This document shows, one piece after another, positions 1 to 9,686 of a stretch of 64,000 nucleotides of DNA (position 1 is the stretch's first letter; every line of letters begins with the position of its first letter). The DNA is from Pontivivens ytuae (GTDB lineage Bacteria; Pseudomonadota; Alphaproteobacteria; Rhodobacterales; Rhodobacteraceae): assembly GCF_015679265.1 (NCBI RefSeq), contig NZ_CP064942.1, positions 124,001-188,000 on the forward strand, written 5' to 3'. The position numbers and the translations under genes are program-made. The notes under the pieces were generated by a model that saw only the letters and a list, made by a program, of their open reading frames with translations, ran no database searches and was not told the DNA's origin.

Positions 1-1146
1 CGTCGCTGCGAGTTGCGGCGCGAGGACACGATCGCGCGAGGCCCACGCGTCGACTGCCGCAATCACCCCATCGGCGGCATGGCCCCGCCAGATAGGTGAA
101 GTCATGTTCGCAAGATCTTCTGAATCCGACAGAAAACCCAGTTCGACCAGCACTGAAGGCACGTCCGGCGCTTTCAGCACGCGGAAGCCGGCCGCGCGAT
201 GCGGATTGGAGCGGATCACACCGACGGAGCTGCCCAACCCCTCCACCAACGCCTCGGCCAGGTGGACGGAGCGCAGATTCGTCTCCCGCTGTGCCATATC
301 TGTCAGGAGGGCGGCGAGGTCGTCGTCCTCCACGGCGAGTTGCGCGCCACCCACCGCATCGGCACGGTTCTCGAGTGCGGCGAGGGCCGCGGCCTCCCGG
401 TCGCTGGCGCGGGCGGAGAGGGTGTAGACGGCAGCGCCGGAGGCATTGCCCTCCGTCACCGTATTGGCGTGGAGCGAAAGGAACAGCGCCGCGCCGTGGC
501 TGCGCGCGGTCCGCACCCGCTCGCGCAGGGTGAGAAAGGTGTCGGTCTCGCGGGTGAGGTACACCTCGTAGCGGCCCGTGGCGCGCAGGGCTTCGGCGAG
601 CTCCAGCCCGAAGGTGAGCGCGATCTCCTTCTCCGCCACGCCGTCGCGAATGGCGCCGGGATCGACGCCGCCATGACCCGGGTCGAGCACGATGACCGGC
701 AGCGCATCCGCCGCGGCGACTTGGGGGGCGGCACCGGGCGTCACGGTGCTGCGGGCGAGCGCGAGGGTCAGCACCAGCGCGGGCGCGGCGCCACTGCGGT
801 CGATCCGTGCCTGCTCCAGCTCGGCGGCGCGGTTGATGCCGATATCGAGGCGCAGCGTCTCGTCATCTGGGGCGCTGGCGCGGTAGCGCTGCAGATAGGC
901 GTCGGGCTCCAGCCGCAGGTCGGGCGCGGCCTCGGCCCCGTCGAACTCGACGCGCACGGTGCCATCCTCCGGCAACGCCACGCGGAACGGCGCGACCTCG
1001 CTCAGCGCGATGCGCAGGGTCATGGTCTTGCTCAGCCAGCCTTCGGTATCCGCCGAAATGCCGGTGACGCGCGGCTCGGCCAGAACCGGTCCGCATAACG
1101 CAAGGGCAAGCGCACCGGTGGCGAGCCCCTTCAGGATCTGTCGCAT
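1..1146 (-). CDS. amiC: N-acetylmuramoyl-L-alanine amidase (AmiC type), 3' end off the window
   Basis: Reading from ATG at 1146, 382 codons stay open to the window edge, so only the last few residues are missing. A signal peptide (about 22 residues, ending CGPVLA) precedes an AMIN-like beta domain (about 25-130) and an Amidase_3 domain. The zinc site is visible: DPGHGG with His near residue 158, Glu of the EKE motif about 15 residues on, His of SLHAN, and the catalytic Glu of VELGF. It would cleave the amide bond between MurNAc and the stem peptide in the periplasm during daughter-cell separation. It diverges from rne, a gene order common in Rhodobacterales. Confidence 0.93.
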   Translation of the reverse strand, partial: MRQILKGLATGALALALCGPVLAEPRVTGISADTEGWLSKTMTLRIALSEVAPFRVALPEDGTVRVEFDGAEAAPDLRLEPDAYLQRYRASAPDDETLRLDIGINRAAELEQARIDRSGAAPALVLTLALARSTVTPGAAPQVAAADALPVIVLDPGHGGVDPGAIRDGVAEKEIALTFGLELAEALRATGRYEVYLTRETDTFLTLRERVRTARSHGAALFLSLHANTVTEGNASGAAVYTLSARASDREAAALAALENRADAVGGAQLAVEDDDLAALLTDMAQRETNLRSVHLAEALVEGLGSSVGVIRSNPHRAAGFRVLKAPDVPSVLVELGFLSDSEDLANMTSPIWRGHAADGVIAAVDAWASRDRVLAPQLAAT

Positions 1147-1241
1147 GTCATGCACCTGCTCGTGCCTGTCGCGGCCCGTTCAGGAGGCCGTCGTTTCTGC
1201 CTTCTCGATACCATGTCCGGCAAAGGCGGCGCAAAAACAAA

Positions 1242-1628
1242 TTGTAATTGCTGCTTTCGTGGTCATATACCGGAACCAAGGCGCGATCCGTCGCACCTTC
1301 GTAGAGAATTCGTCGCGGACCCGTCCGCCCACCGTGCCCGAACCGGCCAAGCCGTGCGGGACGAAGAGCGGGGAACCGGGTCGCGACCGGCCGGAAGGCC
1401 AGTATCGAGGAAAGCCGGGTGCGCCCGGCCCCAACGCCGGGGGCGCATAGTCCGCCCCCCAGGATCAGAAAACGCGATGAAACGCGACCGGGCAGGACAG
1501 GCAGGCATGGGAAGCGGAAAGACCGCCCCTCCTGCATGCCGTCCGAAGCGCATCGCCCCTACCGAAAGCACGTCGAGGATGCAGAGCGGAGCAATCCGCG
1601 CCGCCCGAAGGCGTGTCGAAGAGATTGC
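1242..1628 (+). promoter_or_regulatory. Candidate promoter and long 5' leader of rne
   Basis: The 482 bases between amiC and rne hold no convincing gene. A sigma70-like pair lies at 1242-1247 (TTGTAA) and 1264-1269 (CATATA), spacer 16. If used, it leaves a leader of about 350 nt. The leader contains hairpins: GGCC-ggaa-GGCC at 1389-1400 and GCCGGG-tgcg-CCCGGC at 1414-1429. RNase E of other bacteria autoregulates through cleavage of its own leader, so a similar role is a reasonable inference here; the promoter call is weak. Confidence 0.4.
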
Positions 1629-4493
1629 ATGCCCAAAAAGATGCTTATCGATGCCACCCACAGCGAGGAAACGCGGGTGGTCGTCGTCGACGGCCAGAAG
1701 GTCGAAGAGTTTGATTTCGAGAGCCTGAACAAGCGACAGCTCTCCGGCAACATCTATCTGGCGAAGGTCACGCGGGTCGAACCCTCGCTCCAGGCCGCCT
1801 TTGTCGATTATGGCGGGAACCGGCACGGCTTCCTCGCCTTCTCCGAAATCCATCCGGACTACTACCAGATCCCCGTCGCGGACCGTGAGGCGCTGATCGC
1901 CGAGCAGGAGGCCGAGGAACAGGCCCGCCGCGCCGAGGAGGAGGAAGAGGAAAAGCCGAAGCCGCGCCGCGGCCGCTCGCGGTCCCGCTCCCGCTCGGCG
2001 GCGGCGAAGGATGGCGCACCGGCCGACGAGACCGTCAGTGCCGAGGTTCCGGTTGATGCGAACGAGGACGCGGCCCCCGTCGCGGACGATCCGGCGGAAG
2101 CGCCGATCCGCACCGACAGCGACGAGGCCATCGCCGAGGCGGTAACCGATCCCGCCGCGGACGTCACGCCGCCGGTCGATGTCGTGGTGGATGAGGCGAC
2201 GCCCGCCGCCGCGACCGAACAGTCCCTGCCCGAGGAGGCCGTGCGCGGCGTGCTCGAAGAGCCAATGCTCGAAGGGGACGGCCCGGACGCGACCAGCGGC
2301 CTCGACGAAGCCTCCGACCTCGTGGACACGCCCGAGGGCGAACCGCTGCCCGAAGGCGAGACCCCGACCGATGCCGAGGCCGACGATGCCTCCGTCCCCG
2401 CGGCGGAGGAGATCGAGAGCGACGACGACGATGTCGAGGAGGTCCGCCGCGACACCCGCCGTCGTCCCAAGATGCGCCGCTACAAGATCCAGGAGGTCAT
2501 CAAGGTCCGCCAGATCATGCTGATCCAGGTGGTCAAGGAGGAGCGCGGCAACAAGGGCGCCGCCCTCACAACCTATCTGAGCCTCGCGGGCCGCTACTGC
2601 GTCCTGATGCCCAACACCGCCCGCGGCGGCGGCATCTCCCGCAAGATCACCAATGCGGCCGACCGCAAGAAGCTCAAGGAGATCGCGGGCGAGATCGAGG
2701 TGCCGAAGGGCGCCGGTCTCATCATCCGCACGGCGGGCGCCAAGCGCACCCGGACCGAGATCAAGCGCGACTACGAATACCTCATCCGCCAGTGGGAGCA
2801 GATCCGCGACCTGACGATGAAGTCGATCGCACCGCAGCTGATCTACGAGGAAGGCAGCCTCATCAAGCGCTCGATCCGCGACCTCTACTCCCGCGACATC
2901 GACGAGGTGTTCGTGGAGGGACCGGAAGGCTACCGCGAGGCCAAGGACTACATGCGGATGCTGATGCCGAGCCACGCGAAGAACGTGAAGCTCTACCAGG
3001 ATCAGGTCAGCCTCTTCGGCCGCCACCAGGTGGAGAGCTATCTCGGCCAGATGTTCAACCCGACCGTCCAGCTCAAGTCCGGCGGCTACATCGTCATCGG
3101 CGTGACCGAGGCGCTGGTCGCCATCGACGTGAACTCCGGCAGGTCGACCAAGGAAGGCTCGATCGAGGAGACGGCGCTCAAGACCAACCTTGAGGCCGCG
3201 GACGAGGTGGCGCGCCAGCTCCGCCTTCGTGACCTCGCGGGCCTCATCGTCATCGACTTCATCGACATGGATGAGCGCAAGAACAACGCCGCCGTCGAGA
3301 AGCGGATGAAGGATGCGCTGAAGAACGATCGCGCCCGGATCCAGGTGGGTCGCATCTCCTCCTTCGGTCTCTTGGAGATGAGCCGCCAGCGGCTGCGGCC
3401 CGGCATGCTCGAGGCCTCGACCCAACCCTGCCCGCATTGCCACGGCACGGGCCTCGTCCGGTCGAACGACAGCCTCGGCCTCTCGATCATCCGGGAGTTG
3501 GAAGAAGAGGGCGTGCGCCAGCGCTGCAAGGAAATCGTCCTGACCGCGCCGGTGGGCGTGGCGAACTACCTCCTGAACGTGAAGCGCGAGCATATCGCGA
3601 TGATCGAGACGCGCTATGGCATCGCGATCCAGATCAACGGCGACCCGCATCTCGTAAGCCCAGAGCACAAGATGGAGCGGTTCAAGACCGCGAGCCGCGT
3701 CGTGGTGCAGGACGCCACGGTCGGCGCGATCCAGGTGGACGGCCTCGACCTCGACGAGATCCACGACCAGGAGGTCGAGGAAGACGTCGCCGAGGTGGTG
3801 GAGACCCGCGAAGACGACGAGGACCAGCCGAAGAAGAAGCGCCGCCGGCGGCGCCGGCGCGGCGGTCGCAATCGCGGCGAGAACGGCGAGGGCAAGACGC
3901 AGGACGACGCGAACGGCGAGGGCTCCGAGGAGGAGACCTCGACGGAGGAGTCGGCAGAGGAACCGACGGATGCTGCGCCCGAACAGGCCGCCGATGCTGA
4001 AACCGAGGTTGAGACCGAGGAGAAGCCCGCGAAGCCGAAGCGGTCCCGCTCCCGCTCGCGCGGCCGGAAGAAGGCGGAGCAGCCCGAGGACACGTCCGCC
4101 GAGGCCGAGGCCCGCGAGGACACCGGCCCCGCCGCCGAGGACGTGACGCCGCCGGATGCAGGCGAGGAACCCGCGCTCGCGACCGAGGACACGAAGCCCG
4201 AGGCCGAGACGGTGGACGCCGAAACCGTAGCTGCGCCCATCAGCGAGGAGGCTCCGGTCGACGCCGTGGTCCGCGAGGAAACGCCCGCCGCCGCAGCCGA
4301 CGAGATCGCCGATGCGCAACCCGTCGACGAAAGCGGCCCGGCGCCGGAGGTGATGCCCGAGGCGGAGCAGCCGGAGGAGGTCGCGACGGCCCCCGAAGAG
4401 CCCGTCCCGGCCGAGACCGCGCCCGATCCGACGACCGAAGATGCGGACCGGCCCAAGCGCAAGGGCTGGTGGGCGCGCACCATCGGAAGCTGA
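1629..4493 (+). CDS. rne: Ribonuclease E, alphaproteobacterial type with an insert in the S1 domain
   Basis: 954 residues from ATG 1629 (MPKKMLIDATHSEE); the frame is open further upstream, but this is the conserved family start. The S1 RNA-binding domain begins normally, is interrupted at about residues 85-280 by a very acidic, Arg/Ser-patched, low-complexity insert, and resumes at RRYKIQEVIKVRQ. Next come the 5' sensor and DNase I-like catalytic region (AIDVNSGRST, VIDFIDMD) and the Zn-link CPHCHGTG that holds the tetramer. The C-terminal half is disordered: a basic tract (KKKRRRRRRRGG), acidic repeats and a terminal GWWARTIGS, resembling the PNPase-binding tail known from other Alphaproteobacteria. 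It is the main endonuclease of mRNA decay and rRNA processing and the degradosome scaffold. Confidence 0.97.
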   Translation: MPKKMLIDATHSEETRVVVVDGQKVEEFDFESLNKRQLSGNIYLAKVTRVEPSLQAAFVDYGGNRHGFLAFSEIHPDYYQIPVADREALIAEQEAEEQARRAEEEEEEKPKPRRGRSRSRSRSAAAKDGAPADETVSAEVPVDANEDAAPVADDPAEAPIRTDSDEAIAEAVTDPAADVTPPVDVVVDEATPAAATEQSLPEEAVRGVLEEPMLEGDGPDATSGLDEASDLVDTPEGEPLPEGETPTDAEADDASVPAAEEIESDDDDVEEVRRDTRRRPKMRRYKIQEVIKVRQIMLIQVVKEERGNKGAALTTYLSLAGRYCVLMPNTARGGGISRKITNAADRKKLKEIAGEIEVPKGAGLIIRTAGAKRTRTEIKRDYEYLIRQWEQIRDLTMKSIAPQLIYEEGSLIKRSIRDLYSRDIDEVFVEGPEGYREAKDYMRMLMPSHAKNVKLYQDQVSLFGRHQVESYLGQMFNPTVQLKSGGYIVIGVTEALVAIDVNSGRSTKEGSIEETALKTNLEAADEVARQLRLRDLAGLIVIDFIDMDERKNNAAVEKRMKDALKNDRARIQVGRISSFGLLEMSRQRLRPGMLEASTQPCPHCHGTGLVRSNDSLGLSIIRELEEEGVRQRCKEIVLTAPVGVANYLLNVKREHIAMIETRYGIAIQINGDPHLVSPEHKMERFKTASRVVVQDATVGAIQVDGLDLDEIHDQEVEEDVAEVVETREDDEDQPKKKRRRRRRRGGRNRGENGEGKTQDDANGEGSEEETSTEESAEEPTDAAPEQAADAETEVETEEKPAKPKRSRSRSRGRKKAEQPEDTSAEAEAREDTGPAAEDVTPPDAGEEPALATEDTKPEAETVDAETVAAPISEEAPVDAVVREETPAAAADEIADAQPVDESGPAPEVMPEAEQPEEVATAPEEPVPAETAPDPTTEDADRPKRKGWWARTIGS

Positions 4494-4498
4494 CACAC

Positions 4499-4526
4499 AA
4501 GGGGCCCTGCGGGGCCTCTTCCTTTA
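4499..4526 (+). terminator. Rho-independent terminator after rne
   Basis: Stem AAGGGGCCC (4499-4507), loop TGCG, GGGCCTCTT (4512-4520) including one G-T pair, followed by a pyrimidine run CCTTTATCC. It starts six bases after the rne stop and overlaps the end of the convergent kpsC, so it may act in both directions, though the minus-side T run is poor. Confidence 0.7.
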
Positions 4527-6443
4527 TCCGGCGAGCGTCCGAGGCGGCCGGACCGCATGGCGCAGCATCTGCGCCCATCCCAGCCGGGACCGCTCCACCC
4601 CGCCGCTCTCCAGCCAGGCCAGCAGGTCCTCCGGCCCGCAGGCCCGCCCGGTGCGCGGATCGAGATAGAGCGGGTAGTCGATCAGTGCCGCATGAACGAG
4701 CCCGTCAAGATCGGGGCGCGCGCGGCGCCGCTCCGGCCGGCTCTCGCCCAGATCCTCCGTCAGCCCCCAGCCCGCGTAGAACGGCCAGCCGAGGCAGGTG
4801 ACCGGGACGCCTCGCAGAAGCGCCTCGAACCCGGCGAGGGAAGTCAGCGTCCAGAGCCGATCGACCTTCGGGATCAGTTCGGCGATGTCACCCTGCGCGA
4901 CCGTCACGTCGGCTTCGGGTGCGTCGATGACACCCGCCCGCAGCCCTGCCACGACATCCGGATGCGGCTTCCAGATCAGGCATGCTTCGGGATGAGCCGC
5001 CCGCGCGGCCGCCAAGAGGTCTCGGTCGGTGCGCCCCCCTGCCCCGCATTGCACCGAGGCGTCGTCGGCGACCTGCCCTGTGACAAGGACCTTTGGCCCC
5101 GGCGGCAGGTCGGGCAACGCACCGCCGAGGTTGTACTTGCTAGCGCCCGCCGCGACGATCCGGGCACGCAGCCGCGCGGCGCGCATCTTTGCGGCGTCCG
5201 GCAGGTCGGAGCTCGCCGCGATCAGCGCCTCCAGCCGCGAGGGGCGCGCCGGGTCGTAGTGGATCCCCAGATCATCGAACGCCAGCGAGAGAGGCGGTAC
5301 GAGCGCCGCTCCGAGCCCGCGGGAGCGCAGAAAACCATCCTCGATCCGCAGATCTCCGTCAGCGCGGGAGGCCCAGGCGACAGCCGTTTCGCCGGGCCGC
5401 GGCGCGCCTTCGCCAAACCGCACCGGCGCGCCGCCAGTGGACAAGAGTGCGCGGACCCGCCGCCGCTTCCACCGGCTGACACCGCGGGCCAGCATCGGGC
5501 GCCCGGTGCGCCGGGCCGCGCCGGTGATCGAGGCGAGGTAGGTCACAGTCTCCAGCAGATCTCGCCGCGCACCGGTCGCCGGATCAATCCAGAGGGGCGC
5601 GCGTTCGAAGAGCGCTGCGAACAGGCTCTCGACGGTGGCGCTGCCGCGCGGAGCCGCGCACGCATCCTCCGTCAGGCCCCAGCCTGCATAGACCGGGTGC
5701 CCGTGCACATGCGGCCTGTGACCGTGCAGTACAGCATCCAGCCCGAACTGCGAGCTCATGACATGCACCGCCTCCGCCCGCTCGATCAGCGCGGCGGGGC
5801 TGTGGCCGGCGGACAGCCAGCGAGCACCTCCAACCACCTCGGCGTTCAGCATGCCCCGCTTGCGCCCCGCGGCGACCTCCGGGTGCGGGACCAGCAGAAG
5901 CGGCAGGTCGGGATGGGCCGCCGCGGCCTCCCGCATCATCCGAGCGAAGGCGGCGCGGTCCGCGCCCATCAACGAGGCATCGCCCTCGGTCTGGTCGACC
6001 ACCAGCACGTAGCGGCGCGGCAGGTCCGCTGGTGGCTCGGCGCGACCCATGTACTTGCTGAGACGGTGGTGACGCAGCAACTCCAACGCCTCCGCCCCGC
6101 GGTTCGACAACACCGGTGCCGAAGAAATCTCCGCCACCACATCGCTCGGCCCGTCCGGGTCGTAATGCACCCCCGCCTCGTCGATCAGCAGGCCGAGCGG
6201 CGGGCCGTCGCCGGGGCGGAGTGAACGAAGGAAGGCGTCCTCCACCGTGACGACCGGCAGCCCCCGCCGCGCCGCGAGCGCCCGCCCGCGCGCCGACACC
6301 GGACGGCGGCCCCAGACGCCGATCGCGTCACAGGACGACCAGCCCGGCACGACCTCCCACCCCGCGCTCCAGAGCGCATGTCGCAGCCAGGGCTGCCGCA
6401 GGAAGCCGAGGGAGACGACGCCGAGCTTGCGCCGCGCCGCCAT
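4524..6443 (-). CDS. kpsC: Capsule polysaccharide linker synthase KpsC (two-domain Kdo transferase)
   Basis: 639 residues, the family's usual size. The protein is an internal tandem duplication. Residues about 6-300 and 330-620 each carry the same block: VEDAFLRS / IEDGFLRS, then a (D/E)xG(I/V)HYDP segment, then YAGWGLTED. This is the Capsule_synth family; KpsC adds the alternating beta-Kdo linker to a phospholipid on the inner face of the inner membrane, the attachment point of group 2 capsules. It lies four bases after kpsD in the same direction, last of kpsS-kpsD-kpsC. The polysaccharide-specific transferases and the ABC exporter (kpsMT) are not in the window. Confidence 0.9.
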   Translation of the reverse strand: MAARRKLGVVSLGFLRQPWLRHALWSAGWEVVPGWSSCDAIGVWGRRPVSARGRALAARRGLPVVTVEDAFLRSLRPGDGPPLGLLIDEAGVHYDPDGPSDVVAEISSAPVLSNRGAEALELLRHHRLSKYMGRAEPPADLPRRYVLVVDQTEGDASLMGADRAAFARMMREAAAAHPDLPLLLVPHPEVAAGRKRGMLNAEVVGGARWLSAGHSPAALIERAEAVHVMSSQFGLDAVLHGHRPHVHGHPVYAGWGLTEDACAAPRGSATVESLFAALFERAPLWIDPATGARRDLLETVTYLASITGAARRTGRPMLARGVSRWKRRRVRALLSTGGAPVRFGEGAPRPGETAVAWASRADGDLRIEDGFLRSRGLGAALVPPLSLAFDDLGIHYDPARPSRLEALIAASSDLPDAAKMRAARLRARIVAAGASKYNLGGALPDLPPGPKVLVTGQVADDASVQCGAGGRTDRDLLAAARAAHPEACLIWKPHPDVVAGLRAGVIDAPEADVTVAQGDIAELIPKVDRLWTLTSLAGFEALLRGVPVTCLGWPFYAGWGLTEDLGESRPERRRARPDLDGLVHAALIDYPLYLDPRTGRACGPEDLLAWLESGGVERSRLGWAQMLRHAVRPPRTLAG

Positions 6444-6447
6444 CGCC

Positions 6448-7578
6448 TCAGAACGCGTTGCCGGACAGGAGCTGCGCCGTCGAGTTCGCCTGGTTCAGCG
6501 TCGGCGCGATCGAGCCGATGATCTTGAGGAACTGGACGTAGGGCGCCTCAGACACGAAGACGATGTCGCCGTCGCGGACCGAGAAGTTCGATGCCGTGAA
6601 GAACGCCGCCGGACGCGTCAGGTCCATAGCGTAGGCCACCCGCACCGGTGCGGTTGCAGTGCGCTGGTTGAAGCGGTTGTAGACCTCGGGCCGCTCGGAA
6701 CGCAGGACGAAGACGCCGCGCGGGTTCGCGGTGCTGCCGTTCAGGCCGCCGAGCCGGGCAATCGCCTCCATCAGCGAGATGTCGCGGCCCGGGAAATCGA
6801 CCTGCGTCTGGGTGCCGAACTCGCCCAGGGCGGAGAAGGAGCGCGGGTCGCGCTCGATATTGATCACGTCGCCGCCGCGCAGGGCGATGTCGGCGCTGGG
6901 GCTAGTGTAGATGTCCTGCAGCCAGACCCGCTCCACCCGGCTGCCGCGGCGCACGCTCACTTGCGCGACCTCGGGATCGACGCCGGCCGCGCCCGCATTG
7001 GCGATCAGGCCCGCGAGCGTCCGGGTGCCAGCCTCGATGGGGAAGTCGCCGAGCGCACCCTCGCTGCCGAAGACACGCACCGTGTTGTTCTGCGCGTTCT
7101 GGAGGCGCACCTCCACCTGAGGCTCCGGCGTCATGGGCGCAAGGCGCCGGGTCAGGGTCTGGCGCAACTGCTCGATGGTGAGCCCCGCAACCTGCAGCCG
7201 CCCGACCTGCGGCATGAAGATGAAGCCGTTGAGATCGACCCGCATGTCGAGGAGCAGCGTCGGCCCGCCGACCGTGCCGTAGAGCGGAAACTCCCCGTTC
7301 TCCCACACGGTGATGTCGAGGATGTCGAGCGGGCGGATCAGCTCGATGTTTTCCACCGACCCGCCGATGAAATCGGGGGAGAAGGCCAGAACCTCCTCGA
7401 ACTGCGTCAGCCGAGCCACCGCGTCGTTGATCGCGATGATCTCGACGGCGGCGCTGCCGTCAGCGGGCTGGGCGGTGATCTCCTGGATCGTGGGACCCGA
7501 GCGCGGCAGCGTGTTGCAGCCTGCGATGAGAAGAAGCGACACGATCGCCGCCGCCCGGCGGAGCACTGCTGGGGTCAT
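6448..7578 (-). CDS. kpsD: Outer-membrane polysaccharide export lipoprotein (Wza/KpsD family)
   Basis: 376 residues. It starts with a lipoprotein signal: basic MTPAVLRRA, a hydrophobic stretch and the lipobox LIAGC (Cys about residue 21). A Poly_export domain follows (PLDILDITVWENGEFPLYG to about residue 170), then SLBB-like segments (EGALGDFPIEAG; a second around residues 260-330). Proteins of this family form the outer-membrane channel through which capsule passes. The order kpsS-kpsD-kpsC, all minus, with kpsC four bases downstream, supports a capsule export operon. The symbol is by role; sequence alone does not separate it from other Wza-like exporters. Confidence 0.88.
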   Translation of the reverse strand: MTPAVLRRAAAIVSLLLIAGCNTLPRSGPTIQEITAQPADGSAAVEIIAINDAVARLTQFEEVLAFSPDFIGGSVENIELIRPLDILDITVWENGEFPLYGTVGGPTLLLDMRVDLNGFIFMPQVGRLQVAGLTIEQLRQTLTRRLAPMTPEPQVEVRLQNAQNNTVRVFGSEGALGDFPIEAGTRTLAGLIANAGAAGVDPEVAQVSVRRGSRVERVWLQDIYTSPSADIALRGGDVINIERDPRSFSALGEFGTQTQVDFPGRDISLMEAIARLGGLNGSTANPRGVFVLRSERPEVYNRFNQRTATAPVRVAYAMDLTRPAAFFTASNFSVRDGDIVFVSEAPYVQFLKIIGSIAPTLNQANSTAQLLSGNAF

Positions 7579-7663
7579 GGGTCTGTCCTGTCCTCAGGGC
7601 CGCCGAGTTCTGTGCCCGGTCTGCCACACATCTACCGCGGCGGCCCGGACGAACCCAAACGTT

Positions 7664-8944
7664 TTATCGCCCGCGCCCCGTCGCAAGCTGCAAAAACGGG
7701 CGATCTGTGACTCCCGCGCCGCGTTCCGTCGCCTCGTAAGGGTCGCTTTCCGCAAGAATTGCATCCACGAGGCGACGCAGAACGGCCTCGCGCCCGCCGC
7801 GCGTGTAGAAGCTGCCCTTGATCTGCGACGTGGCGAGCAGGTAGCGGCGGAATGCAAGGTACGCCGCATGGTCCGGCGGCTCGGGTGCTGCGAAGAACGC
7901 GGTCAGCGGCTGGTCGGAGACGAGGCCCGGTTTGGCATAGACCGCGCGGCCGAAGGTGCGGACGGGCAGCCCCCGCCACAGCGCCTGTTGTGCGGCGGTG
8001 GAGTTCACCGTGACGGCACTCTGCGCACCATCGAGTAGTCGGGCGAGCGGCTCACCCTCGAGGAAGTGCACGCGATCAGACAGGGCGTGGCGGCGCGCGG
8101 CGGCGCGGATCTCACGCGGCAGGTTCTCCCGCCCGTCCTCGAACGGGTGCGCCTTGAAGACGAGGTGATGGTGCGCGGGCGCGCTCTCGGCAAAGGCGCG
8201 GGCGACGTCGGCGACGAAGGGCGCCATCCCGGAATAGGGGCTGTGCGCCTGCACCGACGCATCGTGGCCGAGCTGGAGCAGGACGACGTGATAAGGCGCG
8301 CCGGTGCGCATCAGCGCCCGTTCCCGGAACCGTCGGCGGAGGCGGCGCGCGGGCAGATCGGCGAGGGCGGTCAGAACGGTGCGCCGCTCCCGCGCGGCGC
8401 CGATCTCCCGATGCTCCGGCGCTTCAGGCCAGGCACGGGCCGCGAGGGCGATACGGGCGTGATAGGTCAGCCCGTGCCGCATATGGCCGAGCATCGCGCC
8501 CCACTGGTCCGGCGCGGCCCGGTCGGGCCGGGTGAGGCGGGCGGCGCGCGCCACGATCTCCTCCAGCGACAGGTCCATCAGGGGGGAGTTGCCGTTTACC
8601 CCGCTACGCTCGTATGTGATCCAATGAGGGCGGAGGTAGCCCTCCTCTAGAAAGTGCAGACGACATCCGGCGGCGCGGGCAGCCTCCGCCGCTACGCGGT
8701 GCACCGGACGGTAGTCGCCGTAGAGCACCACATCCGTCACGTCGGGCAGCAGGCGGTCGAGGAGTTCCGGCAGCTCGGCCACCCCGCCGCGGCAGGCATG
8801 GAAGCCCTCGCCCCGCCACTCCGCCGCGTCGCCGCCATTGAAGCCGATCCGCGCGCAGCGGTGCCCCGCCGCCTGAAGACGCGCGGCCAGGGCGGCAATG
8901 AAGGGACCGTGGGGCCCCTGGAGGAACAGGAAGCTGCGACGCAT
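7664..8944 (-). CDS. kpsS: Capsule polysaccharide modification/export protein KpsS
   Basis: 426 residues of the single-domain Capsule_synth family, starting at ATG 8944 (MRRSFLFLQGPHGPF) with a purine-rich GAGGGGG run touching the start. Recognisable blocks are FLQGPHGPF, FLEEGYLRP near residue 100, HDASVQAHSPY, VFKAHPFEDG and VTVNSTAAQQALWRGLPV, typical of KpsS, which starts the Kdo linker on lysophosphatidylglycerol. It is first in the minus-strand kpsS-kpsD-kpsC set, 85 bases before kpsD. Divergent from ribE, with an 81-base shared gap. Confidence 0.88.
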   Translation of the reverse strand: MRRSFLFLQGPHGPFIAALAARLQAAGHRCARIGFNGGDAAEWRGEGFHACRGGVAELPELLDRLLPDVTDVVLYGDYRPVHRVAAEAARAAGCRLHFLEEGYLRPHWITYERSGVNGNSPLMDLSLEEIVARAARLTRPDRAAPDQWGAMLGHMRHGLTYHARIALAARAWPEAPEHREIGAARERRTVLTALADLPARRLRRRFRERALMRTGAPYHVVLLQLGHDASVQAHSPYSGMAPFVADVARAFAESAPAHHHLVFKAHPFEDGRENLPREIRAAARRHALSDRVHFLEGEPLARLLDGAQSAVTVNSTAAQQALWRGLPVRTFGRAVYAKPGLVSDQPLTAFFAAPEPPDHAAYLAFRRYLLATSQIKGSFYTRGGREAVLRRLVDAILAESDPYEATERGAGVTDRPFLQLATGRGR

Positions 8945-9025
8945 CCCCCCTCATAGCGCGCCGCGCTTGCCAACGGAACGGGCAGGCCATAGCTCTCGCC
9001 TCACGAAAGAGCGGGAGCGACCATC

Positions 9026-9628
9026 ATGTTCACGGGCATCATCACCGATATCGGCCGCGTCGTGCGGGCGGAGATGAAGGGCGATCTGCATGTGCGCATC
9101 GCGACGGACTACGCGCCCGAGGGGATCGATCTCGGCGCCTCCATCGCCTGCGACGGGGTCTGCCTGACCGTGACCGATCGGGGCCGCGACGTGGGCCAGG
9201 CCTGGTTTGACGTGACGATCAGTGCCGAGAGCATCGACAAGACGACCGCCGGGACATGGACGCCGGGCAAGCGGCTCAACCTCGAACGCGCACTGCGCGT
9301 GGGCGATGAGCTCGGCGGGCACATCGTCTCGGGCCACGTGGACGGGCTCGCCGAGGTGATCGACGTGCGCGACGAGGGGGAGAGCACCCGCGTCACCCTG
9401 CGCGCGCCCGAGGGCCTTGCGAAGTTCATCGCGCCCAAGGGCTCGGTCGCGCTCAACGGCACCTCGCTCACCGTCAACGATGTTGACGGTCGCGATTTCG
9501 GCATCAATTTCATTCCGCACACCAAGGCCGAGACGACCTGGGGCGATGTCTCTACCGGCGATGCCGTGAATCTGGAGATCGACACCCTCGCCCGCTACGT
9601 CGCCCGGCTGGCGGACGCGCAGGGCTGA
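9026..9628 (+). CDS. ribE: Riboflavin synthase alpha subunit
   Basis: 200 residues, full length. The two homologous lumazine-binding barrels are visible: MFTGIITDIGRV opens the first and HIVSGHVDGLAEV the second; the first half holds CDGVCLTV and the second LNGTSLTVNDV. The enzyme dismutates two molecules of 6,7-dimethyl-8-ribityllumazine into riboflavin and the pyrimidinedione recycled by RibH. Ribosome-binding site GGGAGCG lies just upstream. I looked for an FMN riboswitch in the 81-base leader and found none of its conserved segments; the leader is too short for one. Confidence 0.95.
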   Translation: MFTGIITDIGRVVRAEMKGDLHVRIATDYAPEGIDLGASIACDGVCLTVTDRGRDVGQAWFDVTISAESIDKTTAGTWTPGKRLNLERALRVGDELGGHIVSGHVDGLAEVIDVRDEGESTRVTLRAPEGLAKFIAPKGSVALNGTSLTVNDVDGRDFGINFIPHTKAETTWGDVSTGDAVNLEIDTLARYVARLADAQG

Positions 9629-9686
9629 GCGTCACGGTTCCGACATTCGGGCGTGCCACTCTCCTGCCGGTTGCGATGGAGGGGGC

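Noticed and set aside
1263..4496. Minus-strand open frame of 1077 codons opposite rne
   Set aside because: It mirrors rne codon for codon in a high-GC genome, is low-complexity (Leu/Arg/Gly/Asp-rich) and has no family motif. Shadow of the real gene.
8945..9025. FMN riboswitch ahead of ribE or ribBX
   Set aside because: The leaders are too short and lack the conserved FMN-aptamer segments; no alternate terminator is present.
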